Origin: JBGOUJ01 sp041477005
GTDB taxonomy: Bacteria; Acidobacteriota; Terriglobia; Bryobacterales; JACQDG01
Reading direction: 5' to 3'
Assembly: GCA_041477005.1 (NCBI GenBank)
Contig: JBGOUJ010000332.1
Span: forward strand, 1-8,641
Length of the DNA: 8,641 bases
The notes under the pieces were generated by a model. That model was not told where the DNA came from, searched no databases, and saw only the letters and a program-made list of their open reading frames with translations. How positions within the stretch are numbered: the stretch's first letter is position 1; each line of letters begins with the position of its first letter. Both the position numbers and the translations under genes were made by a program. Below, in pieces: positions 1 through 6,122 of the stretch.

Positions 1-3000
1 GTGCCTGGAGCAGCCATCACGGCCAAGCACGACAGCACAGGTCAGAGCCGCGAGGCCCAGACCAGCGCGGCGGGAAACTACACCATCACCAACCTGCCGA
101 TCGGCAGTTACACGATCTCGGCCGGCGCGACCGGTTTCAAAACCACCGTCCTCTCCGGCGCCACGTTGCAGGTCAACCAGCAGGCGCAAATCGACATTGT
201 TCTGGAGATCGGCTCGCTCGCCGAGACGGTCAGTGTGACCGAAGCCGCGCCACTGCTGCAAACTACAAGCACGGCGGTCGGCCAGGTGATCGAGAATCGC
301 TCGATTGAAAGCCTGGCGCTGAACGGGCGCCAGTTCTGGCAGTTGGTCGCGCTGACTCCCGGCGCGACCTACAATCCGGGAGGGCAGACCACGAACACCA
401 AAGGCAGCTCCATCCGTGGCACGGTGGTGAGCGTGGATATTAACGGCTCCGGGCGCATTTACAACAACTGGCTACTGGATGGCGCTGACATCACTGAATA
501 CCAGCTCGGCGGCACGAACTTGCAGCTTAACGTGGACGCGCTGCAGGAGTTCAAAGTCATGTCGGCGGACATGTCGGCTGAATACGGGCACGGGGTTTCG
601 GTGATCAACGCCACGCTCAAGAGCGGCACCAACGAGTACCACGGCACGGTATTCGAGTTTTTGCGCAACGATAAGGCCGACGCGCGCAACTTCTTCGCCA
701 ATCACAAAGACAGTTTGCGCCGCAACCAATTCGGCTTCACTTTCGGGGGGCCTATCCGCAAGAACAAGGTGTTCTTCTTTTCCGACATGGAGAGCACGCG
801 CCTGCGGCAGGGCACGGTGTTCAACGATATCGTGCCGGGCAATGCCCTGCGGAGCGGCGACTTCAGTGCGCTGCTGACCACTTCGCGGCCGGTGCAATTG
901 AAGGACCCGCTGTCGGGCGCAGCTTTTTCCGGCAACATCATTCCCCAGAGCCGGATGTCGCCCCAGGGGCTGTTTTTCCTGAAGTACATGCCCACCACCA
1001 GTGAGGCGAATTTCAACGCGCCGCTGGCCGTGGGCACGGAGAAGGGAGACATCAAGGTCGATGCGCAGGTCACCAGCAAGAATCAGTTGATGATCCGTTA
1101 CTCGATAGGCGACAACCGCGAGCAAGATCCCAACCAGTACCCCGCCCTCAAGCAGTTCGACCTGACCAGCCGGGTAATGAGCGGCGCATTTTCCTGGACC
1201 CACCTGTTCAATCCTCGCTGGCTGAACGAGGCGCGCTTCGGATATTACCGGAGCTTCTTCCTGTTCGGACAAGCCCTTCCCGGCACCAACTTCGACCAGC
1301 AGGCCGGCATCACCGGATTTGCGGAAACCCTGTTCGGGGTGGTTCCCAGCTTTCCACGAATCGATCTGGCGGGCTACACAGGATTTCAAGGTTCCGGCTT
1401 CGACAACAGGCCTAAATCGAACCGCGTCAAGACCTGGCAATACACCGACAGCATCAGTCACACGGCAGGCAAGCACGATATGAAGTTTGGCGGCCAGCTT
1501 TACCACCACGTCACCGCCTCCATTACCGGCGGCTCGGGGCCGGAAGGAATTTTCGCTTTTAACTCGACGTTCAGCGGCGACGCGTTCGGAGACTTCCTGC
1601 TCGGCTACCCGGACAGCGTGGGCCGCGGCTTCTTCAATTACCTGTGGGGCATGTACGCCGATATCTGGCACGCCTACTGGCAGGACAACTATAAGGTGCG
1701 CCCCAATCTCACTTTGAATATCGGCCTTCGCTTCGAGCACAACCCCTTCTTTACAGGGCTTCGCGGGCAGACGACGGCGCTGGATTTTCAGACGGGAAAG
1801 CTCGTGATCCCCATGCAGAATGGGAAGATGCTCGACACCACCGTGCAGCCGCAGATTGCGCAGATCCTTCCCAAATTTCAGGACCGGATTGAAGGCTCGG
1901 ACCAGCTCGGGCTGCCGGTCTCGATCCGGAAGCCGGAGAATGACTGGGCGCCGCGCGTGGGGTTTGCCTGGCGGCCGACCAAGTCGGACCGGGTGGTAGT
2001 GCGGGGCGCTTACGGCATCTTCTACATTTTCCTCGATACGAACATTCCGGGGAACGTGGCGCAGACTCCGCCCTATCAGGCCAACCAAACCATGGTCAAC
2101 ACCCGCCCGCTTCCCACCTCGACCTTTGCCGATCCCTTTCTCGGCCAGCCCATCGTGCCCGGCAATCCCAACCCGGGCGCGCCATGCGCGTTCGGATTCG
2201 CCGCTCTTTCCTGCGCCACACCCACCTTGAGCACCACCACTACACAACTTAAACAGAGCTACATGCAGGAGTGGAACTTCTCGGTACAGACGCAGTTGAC
2301 TCACAACCTGAGCCTCGACGTGGCCTACGTCGGGAATACCACCATTCGCAGCGCGCAGTCGGTTTCAGAGAATGATCCGCCGCCCGGTCCTGGTTCCTCG
2401 GTTCAGGCGCGCCGGCCGCTTCCCCAGTGGGGGCCAATCTCTTTGAAAGAGCTGCGCGGCTCGGGGAATTACAACAGCCTTCAGGTAAAAGTGGAGAAGC
2501 GATTTTCGCAGGGTTTCCAGATGCTGGCTGCTTATACCAATTCCAAGTGCATCGATCACGGAAGCGATCAGGGCGGCCCGCCGACCAGCCTCTTTTATGT
2601 GGTGAACCGCGCCACCTGCGACTTCAACATCTCCCAGAACCTGGTGGTCAGCTCGGTCTACGAGCTGCCCTTTGGCGCCGGCCGCCGTTTCCTGAACTCC
2701 GGCAGGTTCGTCAATCACGTGCTGGGGGGATGGGAAGTGGCCGGCATCCTGACGCTCCGTACCGGGTTGCCATTCACACCCACGATCAGCAGCGACCGGG
2801 CCAATACCGGGGTCGGCAGCCAGCGTCCCAACCGGCTCGGCCAAGGCTCCTCGTCCGATCCTACTCCGACGCTCTGGTTCAACCCCAACGACTTCGCCGT
2901 GCCGGCGCAGTTCACCTACGGCAACTCGGGTCGCAATATCCTGAACGCAGACCCACTGCGGCAGCTCGACCTGACGGTGTTGAAGCGCTTCCGCATCACG

Positions 3001-3162
3001 GAGCGAAAGGGACTGGAATTTCGGACGGAGTTCTTCAATTTTCCGAACCACGCGGTATTCGCCATTCCGGTGACGACTATCGATTTGGCGACAGCCGGCC
3101 GCGTGACCAGTACGTTGAACAGCTCGCGAGTTCTCCAGTTTGCGCTGAAGTTTTCGTTCTAG
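1..3162 (+). CDS. TonB-dependent receptor with carboxypeptidase-regulatory-like N-domain (Oar-like), 5' partial
   Basis: Outer-membrane beta-barrel receptor expected to import a bulky substrate with energy from TonB/ExbBD. The 1053 visible residues start inside an N-terminal carboxypeptidase-regulatory-like beta-sandwich (about 1-70, with GNYTITNLPIGSYTI at 25-39). A plug region follows (about 75-225, with NGRQFWQLVALTPG at 108-121 and SGTNEYHGTVFEF at 208-220), then a long barrel ending EFFNFPNHAVF (1010-1020) and a terminal Phe in LKFSF, as expected for BamA-dependent insertion. The GTG at base 1 is most likely an internal Val codon. No signal peptide is present and the first strands of the N-domain are missing, so the real start lies upstream of the window. 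The only four cysteines form two close pairs (C729/C738, C850/C873), probably loop disulfides. The family call is strong; the substrate is unknown. The downstream hydrolases could process the imported compound, which is inference. Confidence 0.93.
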   Translation: MPGAAITAKHDSTGQSREAQTSAAGNYTITNLPIGSYTISAGATGFKTTVLSGATLQVNQQAQIDIVLEIGSLAETVSVTEAAPLLQTTSTAVGQVIENRSIESLALNGRQFWQLVALTPGATYNPGGQTTNTKGSSIRGTVVSVDINGSGRIYNNWLLDGADITEYQLGGTNLQLNVDALQEFKVMSADMSAEYGHGVSVINATLKSGTNEYHGTVFEFLRNDKADARNFFANHKDSLRRNQFGFTFGGPIRKNKVFFFSDMESTRLRQGTVFNDIVPGNALRSGDFSALLTTSRPVQLKDPLSGAAFSGNIIPQSRMSPQGLFFLKYMPTTSEANFNAPLAVGTEKGDIKVDAQVTSKNQLMIRYSIGDNREQDPNQYPALKQFDLTSRVMSGAFSWTHLFNPRWLNEARFGYYRSFFLFGQALPGTNFDQQAGITGFAETLFGVVPSFPRIDLAGYTGFQGSGFDNRPKSNRVKTWQYTDSISHTAGKHDMKFGGQLYHHVTASITGGSGPEGIFAFNSTFSGDAFGDFLLGYPDSVGRGFFNYLWGMYADIWHAYWQDNYKVRPNLTLNIGLRFEHNPFFTGLRGQTTALDFQTGKLVIPMQNGKMLDTTVQPQIAQILPKFQDRIEGSDQLGLPVSIRKPENDWAPRVGFAWRPTKSDRVVVRGAYGIFYIFLDTNIPGNVAQTPPYQANQTMVNTRPLPTSTFADPFLGQPIVPGNPNPGAPCAFGFAALSCATPTLSTTTTQLKQSYMQEWNFSVQTQLTHNLSLDVAYVGNTTIRSAQSVSENDPPPGPGSSVQARRPLPQWGPISLKELRGSGNYNSLQVKVEKRFSQGFQMLAAYTNSKCIDHGSDQGGPPTSLFYVVNRATCDFNISQNLVVSSVYELPFGAGRRFLNSGRFVNHVLGGWEVAGILTLRTGLPFTPTISSDRANTGVGSQRPNRLGQGSSSDPTPTLWFNPNDFAVPAQFTYGNSGRNILNADPLRQLDLTVLKRFRITERKGLEFRTEFFNFPNHAVFAIPVTTIDLATAGRVTSTLNSSRVLQFALKFSF

Positions 3163-3177
3163 GCGCCCGGGGCGCCT
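3161..3177 (+). other. GC-rich hairpin overlapping the receptor stop codon
   Basis: AGGCGCC (3161-3167) and GGCGCCT (3171-3177) form a perfect 7-bp stem around a CGG loop, beginning inside the TAG stop of the receptor gene. No T-tract follows, so it is not a convincing intrinsic terminator. It could protect the 3' end of the receptor mRNA or help Rho-type termination. Confidence 0.35.
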
Positions 3178-3194
3178 CGCTGCCGCACGTTCTG

Positions 3195-3203
3195 TGCTAT
3201 CCT
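3195..3203 (+). promoter_or_regulatory. Candidate extended -10 promoter (TGCTATCCT)
   Basis: TGCTATCCT fits an extended -10 box (TGn followed by a TATAAT-like hexamer, 4 of 6 matches). No recognisable -35 lies 17 bp upstream, which extended -10 promoters can do without. A start about 7 bp downstream would fall at roughly 3210, exactly where the 11-bp inverted repeat of the next element begins. It could drive the amidohydrolase pair through a leader of roughly 215 nt, or a short separate RNA. It rests on motif and placement alone. Confidence 0.3.
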
Positions 3204-3209
3204 CATGGC

Positions 3210-3346
3210 GGCTCCGCTCGATACGGTTTTGCCTCTCGAAGGCGTCTGGGCCGTTCATCGGCCCCACTGAGGCTGGCTTGCCAGACCTCGCATATACCGG
3301 CGAGCGGAGCCACTGCTACGCACACCTCGTTCCTTCGGAGGCAGCA
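3210..3346 (+). ncRNA. Candidate structured RNA or mRNA leader with nested hairpins
   Basis: An 11-bp perfect inverted repeat, GGCTCCGCTCG (3210-3220) with CGAGCGGAGCC (3301-3311), closes a 102-nt region. Inside lie GCCT/AGGC around CTCGA (3231-3243, extendable by a U3230-G3244 wobble), GGGCCG/CGGCCC around TTCAT (3248-3264), and CTGG/CCAG around CTTG (3273-3284). An alternative pairing, GTCTGG (3244-3249) with CCAGAC (3281-3286), competes with these. A further weak hairpin follows (TGCT 3314-3317 with AGCA 3343-3346, CCTC 3325-3328 with GAGG 3338-3341). The layout resembles a multi-branch junction starting at the predicted transcription start. I do not recognise it as a known riboswitch class. 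It could equally be an interspersed palindromic repeat, a gene remnant or chance in GC-rich DNA. Confidence 0.28.
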
Positions 3347-3425
3347 TCCCTAGAAGTCATTCCACTTCGTCTACGATACAGCAGCGACTGGAGTCCGAAG
3401 CGGATGGAGTAAAAGATGGTGTGAT

Positions 3426-4265
3426 ATGGGTACCACAAACGATTCGCGCCGGGAATTTCTGAAGCAGGGGGGCAGTGTGATCGCGGCTGGAATGTCGGGC
3501 ATGCGCGCCGCCCAGCCGCCGGGGCGGACGCCCGTGATCGATTGCCACGTTCATGCCGGCCACGCTCCAGGGTTGACGGACCCCTGGACGGCCATCGCCG
3601 ATCCGGAGGAGATCCTGCGGAGGAACAGCGAAGCCGGCATCGACCAGAGCGTGATCTTCCCAATCTCGAATGACACTTTCGAAAAGGCCAACCAGGAGAT
3701 CGCTGAAATCTGCCGCCGCCATCCGGGCAGATTCATCGGATACGCCAAGCACGATCCGGTCAACGAGAAGGGCCGGATCCGGGCGATGCTGCTGCACGAG
3801 TGCCGCGATCTGGGTCTGCGCGGCCTGAAGCTCCACGTGCACCCCGGCCCGGAGGTTCTCGACACCGTGGCCGAGCTGGGCATTCCGATCCTCTACCACC
3901 CCAGGCGCGTGGCGTTATTTGAGGAAATCTCCAGAGACTATCCCACCATCGACTTCATACTGGCTCACCTGGGCAGCGATCTCTCTTCGGACTGGCGGGA
4001 GCACCTCGCCGGCATCGACATGGCCCGGCGCCATCCCAACGTCTACCTCGACACGGGCGCCGTAGTGCTCACGCGTTACATCGAGCAAGCGATTCGGGAA
4101 CTCGGCGCCGGGAAAGTCATCTACGGCAGCGACGAGCCGGAGGTGGATTGCCGCCTGGAGATCTTCAAGATCCGCATGCTCCGGCTCCCGAAGCAGCAGG
4201 AGGAGATGATCCTCGGCGGCAACATGCAGCGCCTGCTCGGAAAGTATCGAGGAGGCGCCGCATGA
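3426..4265 (+). CDS. Amidohydrolase family (Amidohydro_2-type) protein with Tat-like signal, likely active
   Basis: A 279-residue metal-dependent hydrolase of the TIM-barrel amidohydrolase superfamily. The N-terminus carries a twin-arginine motif, SRREFLKQ (7-14), then a short, weakly hydrophobic stretch (15-25), suggesting export of a folded protein by the Tat system. Expected metal and catalytic positions are all present: DCHVH (39-43, the HxH motif), GLKLH (133-137), H158 in ILYHP, H181 in ILAHLG and D236 in YGSDEP. The ATG at 3426 is the only plausible in-frame start. The nearest purine-rich stretch, GGAG at 3406-3409, is 16 bases away, so the ribosome site is weak. Its stop overlaps the start of a full-length paralogue by 4 bp. 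Relatives hydrolyse or decarboxylate small carboxylic, lactone or amide compounds. The substrate here cannot be assigned. Confidence 0.88.
   Translation: MGTTNDSRREFLKQGGSVIAAGMSGMRAAQPPGRTPVIDCHVHAGHAPGLTDPWTAIADPEEILRRNSEAGIDQSVIFPISNDTFEKANQEIAEICRRHPGRFIGYAKHDPVNEKGRIRAMLLHECRDLGLRGLKLHVHPGPEVLDTVAELGIPILYHPRRVALFEEISRDYPTIDFILAHLGSDLSSDWREHLAGIDMARRHPNVYLDTGAVVLTRYIEQAIRELGAGKVIYGSDEPEVDCRLEIFKIRMLRLPKQQEEMILGGNMQRLLGKYRGGAA
4251..4255 (+). promoter_or_regulatory. Shine-Dalgarno site deciding the second amidohydrolase start
   Basis: GGAGG lies 6 bases before the ATG at 4262, inside the last codons of the first amidohydrolase gene. It selects this ATG over in-frame starts further upstream, which would only read the neighbour's sequence out of frame. 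With the ATGA stop/start overlap it indicates translational coupling. Confidence 0.75.
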
Positions 4266-5008
4266 TTGTCGACAGCCACGCCCTGGTGGGCAAGGGAGTG
4301 ACCTGGGCGGATCCGGAACGCGAAGTGACTTATGACCCGAGCGAGCTTCTGGAGCAGGCCGCGCGGGCGGGCATCGACCGGCTCTGCGTTCTGTCGCCTC
4401 GCGCGAACGACTACCGGGCGGCGAACCAATATGTCGCCCACGTCTGCGAACAGCATCGGGACAAGCTGATCGGATTCGCGGTCCACAATCCGAAGAGCGA
4501 GGCCGGCCGCGTCGCTCAGATGTTGGCCGATGAGGTCCGCTCCATGGGGCTTCGTGGGGTGCGGTCGGATGGACCTCCGACGCGGGAGCTGGTGGACACG
4601 GCCGCTGATCTGCGGATTCCGGTGATTTACTACCCCAAGTTGAACGCCGGCCAGACCCCCGCTCGCTGGTATTACACCCTGGCCGCGGCGTACCCGCAGG
4701 TAACTTTCATTCTTCCGCACCTGGGCCAGTATCGGTCCTCGGCCTGGTGGGGACACATGGAGGCGCTGGACCTGGTGAAGAGGTATCCTAACGTTTACGT
4801 CGACACTTCGGGGATCGGCAGCCTGAAGTATCTCGAAATGGCGGCGCGGGAACTCCCGCCGGAGAGAGTCCTGTTCGCCTCGTTTGCGCCGGAACTCGAT
4901 CCGGGAGTGGGGATGGAGAGCATCCGGCTGCTGAAGCTCCCGCCCGAGAGGCACGCGAAGGTGATGGGCGGGAACCTGCTCGAGCTGCTTGGAAAAAGGG
5001 GGGGCTAA
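4262..5008 (+). CDS. Amidohydrolase-fold paralogue lacking metal ligands (probable pseudoenzyme)
   Basis: A 248-residue protein that aligns along its whole length with the preceding amidohydrolase; shared blocks include GLRG, NVY(L/V)DT and the C-terminal MGGNLLELLGK. The active-site positions have diverged. DSHALVG (4-10) replaces DCHVH, so the second His is L8. The KLH strand is R101-S-D103. The barrel His is Y124 (IYYP for LYHP), and the catalytic Asp is F208 (FASFAP for YGSDEP). Only H6 and H153 remain. A metal-dependent hydrolase lacking these residues should be inactive, so a structural or regulatory role, perhaps as partner of the upstream protein, is inferred. It has no signal peptide. 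The start is set by GGAGG at 4251-4255 and overlaps the upstream stop (ATGA). The frame is open and has not decayed, arguing for retained function. A different metal-free chemistry cannot be excluded. Confidence 0.85.
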   Translation: MIVDSHALVGKGVTWADPEREVTYDPSELLEQAARAGIDRLCVLSPRANDYRAANQYVAHVCEQHRDKLIGFAVHNPKSEAGRVAQMLADEVRSMGLRGVRSDGPPTRELVDTAADLRIPVIYYPKLNAGQTPARWYYTLAAAYPQVTFILPHLGQYRSSAWWGHMEALDLVKRYPNVYVDTSGIGSLKYLEMAARELPPERVLFASFAPELDPGVGMESIRLLKLPPERHAKVMGGNLLELLGKRGG

Positions 5009-5028
5009 TCCAATTTTGGGGCCTTCCA

Positions 5029-5079
5029 TGCGGCGTGAGTGCCGCGGAACTACAGGTGCCAGGGGTTAGACGCCAGGGG
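5029..5079 (+). repeat. Small hairpin and 8-bp direct repeat between genes
   Basis: In the 109-bp gap before the nitrilase-type gene, GCGGC (5030-5034) and GCCGC (5041-5045) form a 5-bp stem around GTGAGT, with a U-G pair below. No T-run follows. Then GCCAGGGG occurs twice, at 5058-5065 and 5072-5079, with starts 14 bp apart. The spacing would suit a tandem protein-binding site, but the repeat could also be a dispersed G-rich intergenic repeat. The rest of the gap holds only the ribosome site AAGGAG at 5105-5110. Confidence 0.35.
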
Positions 5080-5117
5080 CCGAGCCGCCATGCAAGGTTC
5101 AACGAAGGAGTTCTGAC

Positions 5118-6095
5118 ATGAGACTGATAATACTTTCCCTGCTTGCGACCGCCGCCTTGGCGGCCGACGCGGCGAAGCCGGCGACTACGGAGCAGACCGG
5201 ACGAAACCGGATCGTGCGAGTGGTCACGGTGAGCCAGGCGGAACTTGACAGGAAATCAGCCCATGTCCTGGAAGCGACCGTGGAGCGGCTGGACCAGGCC
5301 GCTTCCTTTCAGCCGGACATTGCCTGCCTGCCGGAGGTGTTTTCACAGCGGCCGGCGGAGCCGGCGCCGGGGCCGGTGACGGAACGGCTCTCGCGCTGGG
5401 CCCGCGAGCACTCTTCTTACATTGTGGCCGGGCTGAAGACCAACATTGGCGGAAAGGTCTACAACTCGGCGGTGCTGATCGACCGCAAGGGGCGGATTGC
5501 CGGCCGGTACGACAAGATGCATCCGACGGAGGGCGAGTTGCAGGAGGGGATCGTTCCGGGGGAGACGGATCCGCCGGTGTTTGAAACCGATTTTGGCATC
5601 ATCGGGATCCAGATCTGCTTCGACGTCAACTGGTGGGACAACTGGAAACGGCTGAAGCAGAAAGGCGCCAAGATCATATTCTTCCCGTCGGCCTTTCCGG
5701 CTTACCGGCAGGTTGGGGCTCTGGCGCTGATGAACCAGACTTACGTGGTTTCCTCCGCCGAAAGCCGGTCCTCGAACATATACGACATCACCGGCCAGGT
5801 GCTGGCAACTACCGGGCATGCGCAGCAGTGGGCGGGGGCGGCGCTGCCGCTCGGGAAGCGGCTCTTCGAGGTCGATTTCCACATGCAGAAAGCGCGCGCG
5901 ATCCAGCAGAAGTACGGGCCGAGGGTCGAGGTGGTGTGGTTTCACGACGACGACTGGTTTACCCTGGCGTCCGTGGACCCGAACCTGACGACGGAGGACG
6001 TGATCGCGGAGTTTGGCTTGACGCCGCTCGACGACTACCGGGTTCGGGCGAACAAGGCGGCCGACAAAGCGCGAGCTACAGCGAGCGGGCGCTGA
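5118..6095 (+). CDS. Secreted carbon-nitrogen hydrolase (nitrilase superfamily)
   Basis: A 325-residue hydrolase of C-N bonds (amides, carbamoyl groups or nitriles) that uses a cysteine thioester mechanism. The N-terminus, MRLIILSLLATAALA, is a typical Sec signal peptide with likely cleavage after an A-x-A near residue 15-18. This is unusual for a superfamily that is mostly cytoplasmic. The catalytic triad is intact: E73 in LPEVF, K133 in RYDKMHP and C167 in IQICFD. An auxiliary Glu is probably E140 or E143. A tail after about residue 255 (with FHDDDWFTLAS, 275-285) extends past the core fold. The ATG at 5118 has AAGGAG (5105-5110) 7 bases upstream. It follows the amidohydrolase pair after 109 bp, perhaps in the same transcript since no intrinsic terminator intervenes. 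It may share an envelope pathway with the Tat-exported amidohydrolase and the receptor. The substrate is unknown. Confidence 0.88.
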   Translation: MRLIILSLLATAALAADAAKPATTEQTGRNRIVRVVTVSQAELDRKSAHVLEATVERLDQAASFQPDIACLPEVFSQRPAEPAPGPVTERLSRWAREHSSYIVAGLKTNIGGKVYNSAVLIDRKGRIAGRYDKMHPTEGELQEGIVPGETDPPVFETDFGIIGIQICFDVNWWDNWKRLKQKGAKIIFFPSAFPAYRQVGALALMNQTYVVSSAESRSSNIYDITGQVLATTGHAQQWAGAALPLGKRLFEVDFHMQKARAIQQKYGPRVEVVWFHDDDWFTLASVDPNLTTEDVIAEFGLTPLDDYRVRANKAADKARATASGR

Positions 6096-6109
6096 GTGGT
6101 TGGTGCAGC

Positions 6110-6115
6110 TACAAT
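6110..6115 (+). promoter_or_regulatory. Candidate -10 box (TACAAT) before the YpdA-type gene
   Basis: TACAAT matches the sigma-70 -10 consensus at 5 of 6 positions and ends 7 bases before the ATG at 6123. A transcript would then begin at or next to the start codon (leaderless). No Shine-Dalgarno site precedes any candidate start here, which fits this reading. No good -35 is visible. Confidence 0.35.
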
Positions 6116-6122
6116 GGGTCTT

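Noticed and set aside
472..2304. 610-codon open frame on the - strand inside the receptor gene
   Set aside because: It lies wholly antisense to a clear TonB receptor frame. Its translation is rich in Arg, Val, His and Ala with no recognisable domain, as expected from a GC-rich third-position shadow.
3161..3177. Intrinsic terminator of the receptor gene
   Set aside because: Good stem but no T-tract after it, so it is kept only as a hairpin.
3210..3311. Possible tRNA or tRNA-like fold
   Set aside because: The closing stem is 11 bp and no 7-bp acceptor, anticodon arm or proper T-arm set can be drawn on either strand.
2427..3353. 308-codon + strand frame running past the receptor stop
   Set aside because: Shadow of the receptor's 3' end; no domain and biased Arg/Ala/Pro composition.
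3194..3412. 72-codon frame in the gap before the amidohydrolases
   Set aside because: No ribosome site, no recognisable similarity, and it runs through strong inverted repeats. A structured non-coding element explains the region better.
4993..5004. A5-G7 homopolymer near the end of the second amidohydrolase as a programmed frameshift site
   Set aside because: It sits only a few codons before the stop and no downstream structure or extended frame makes a slip meaningful. It is more relevant as a possible sequencing-error spot.
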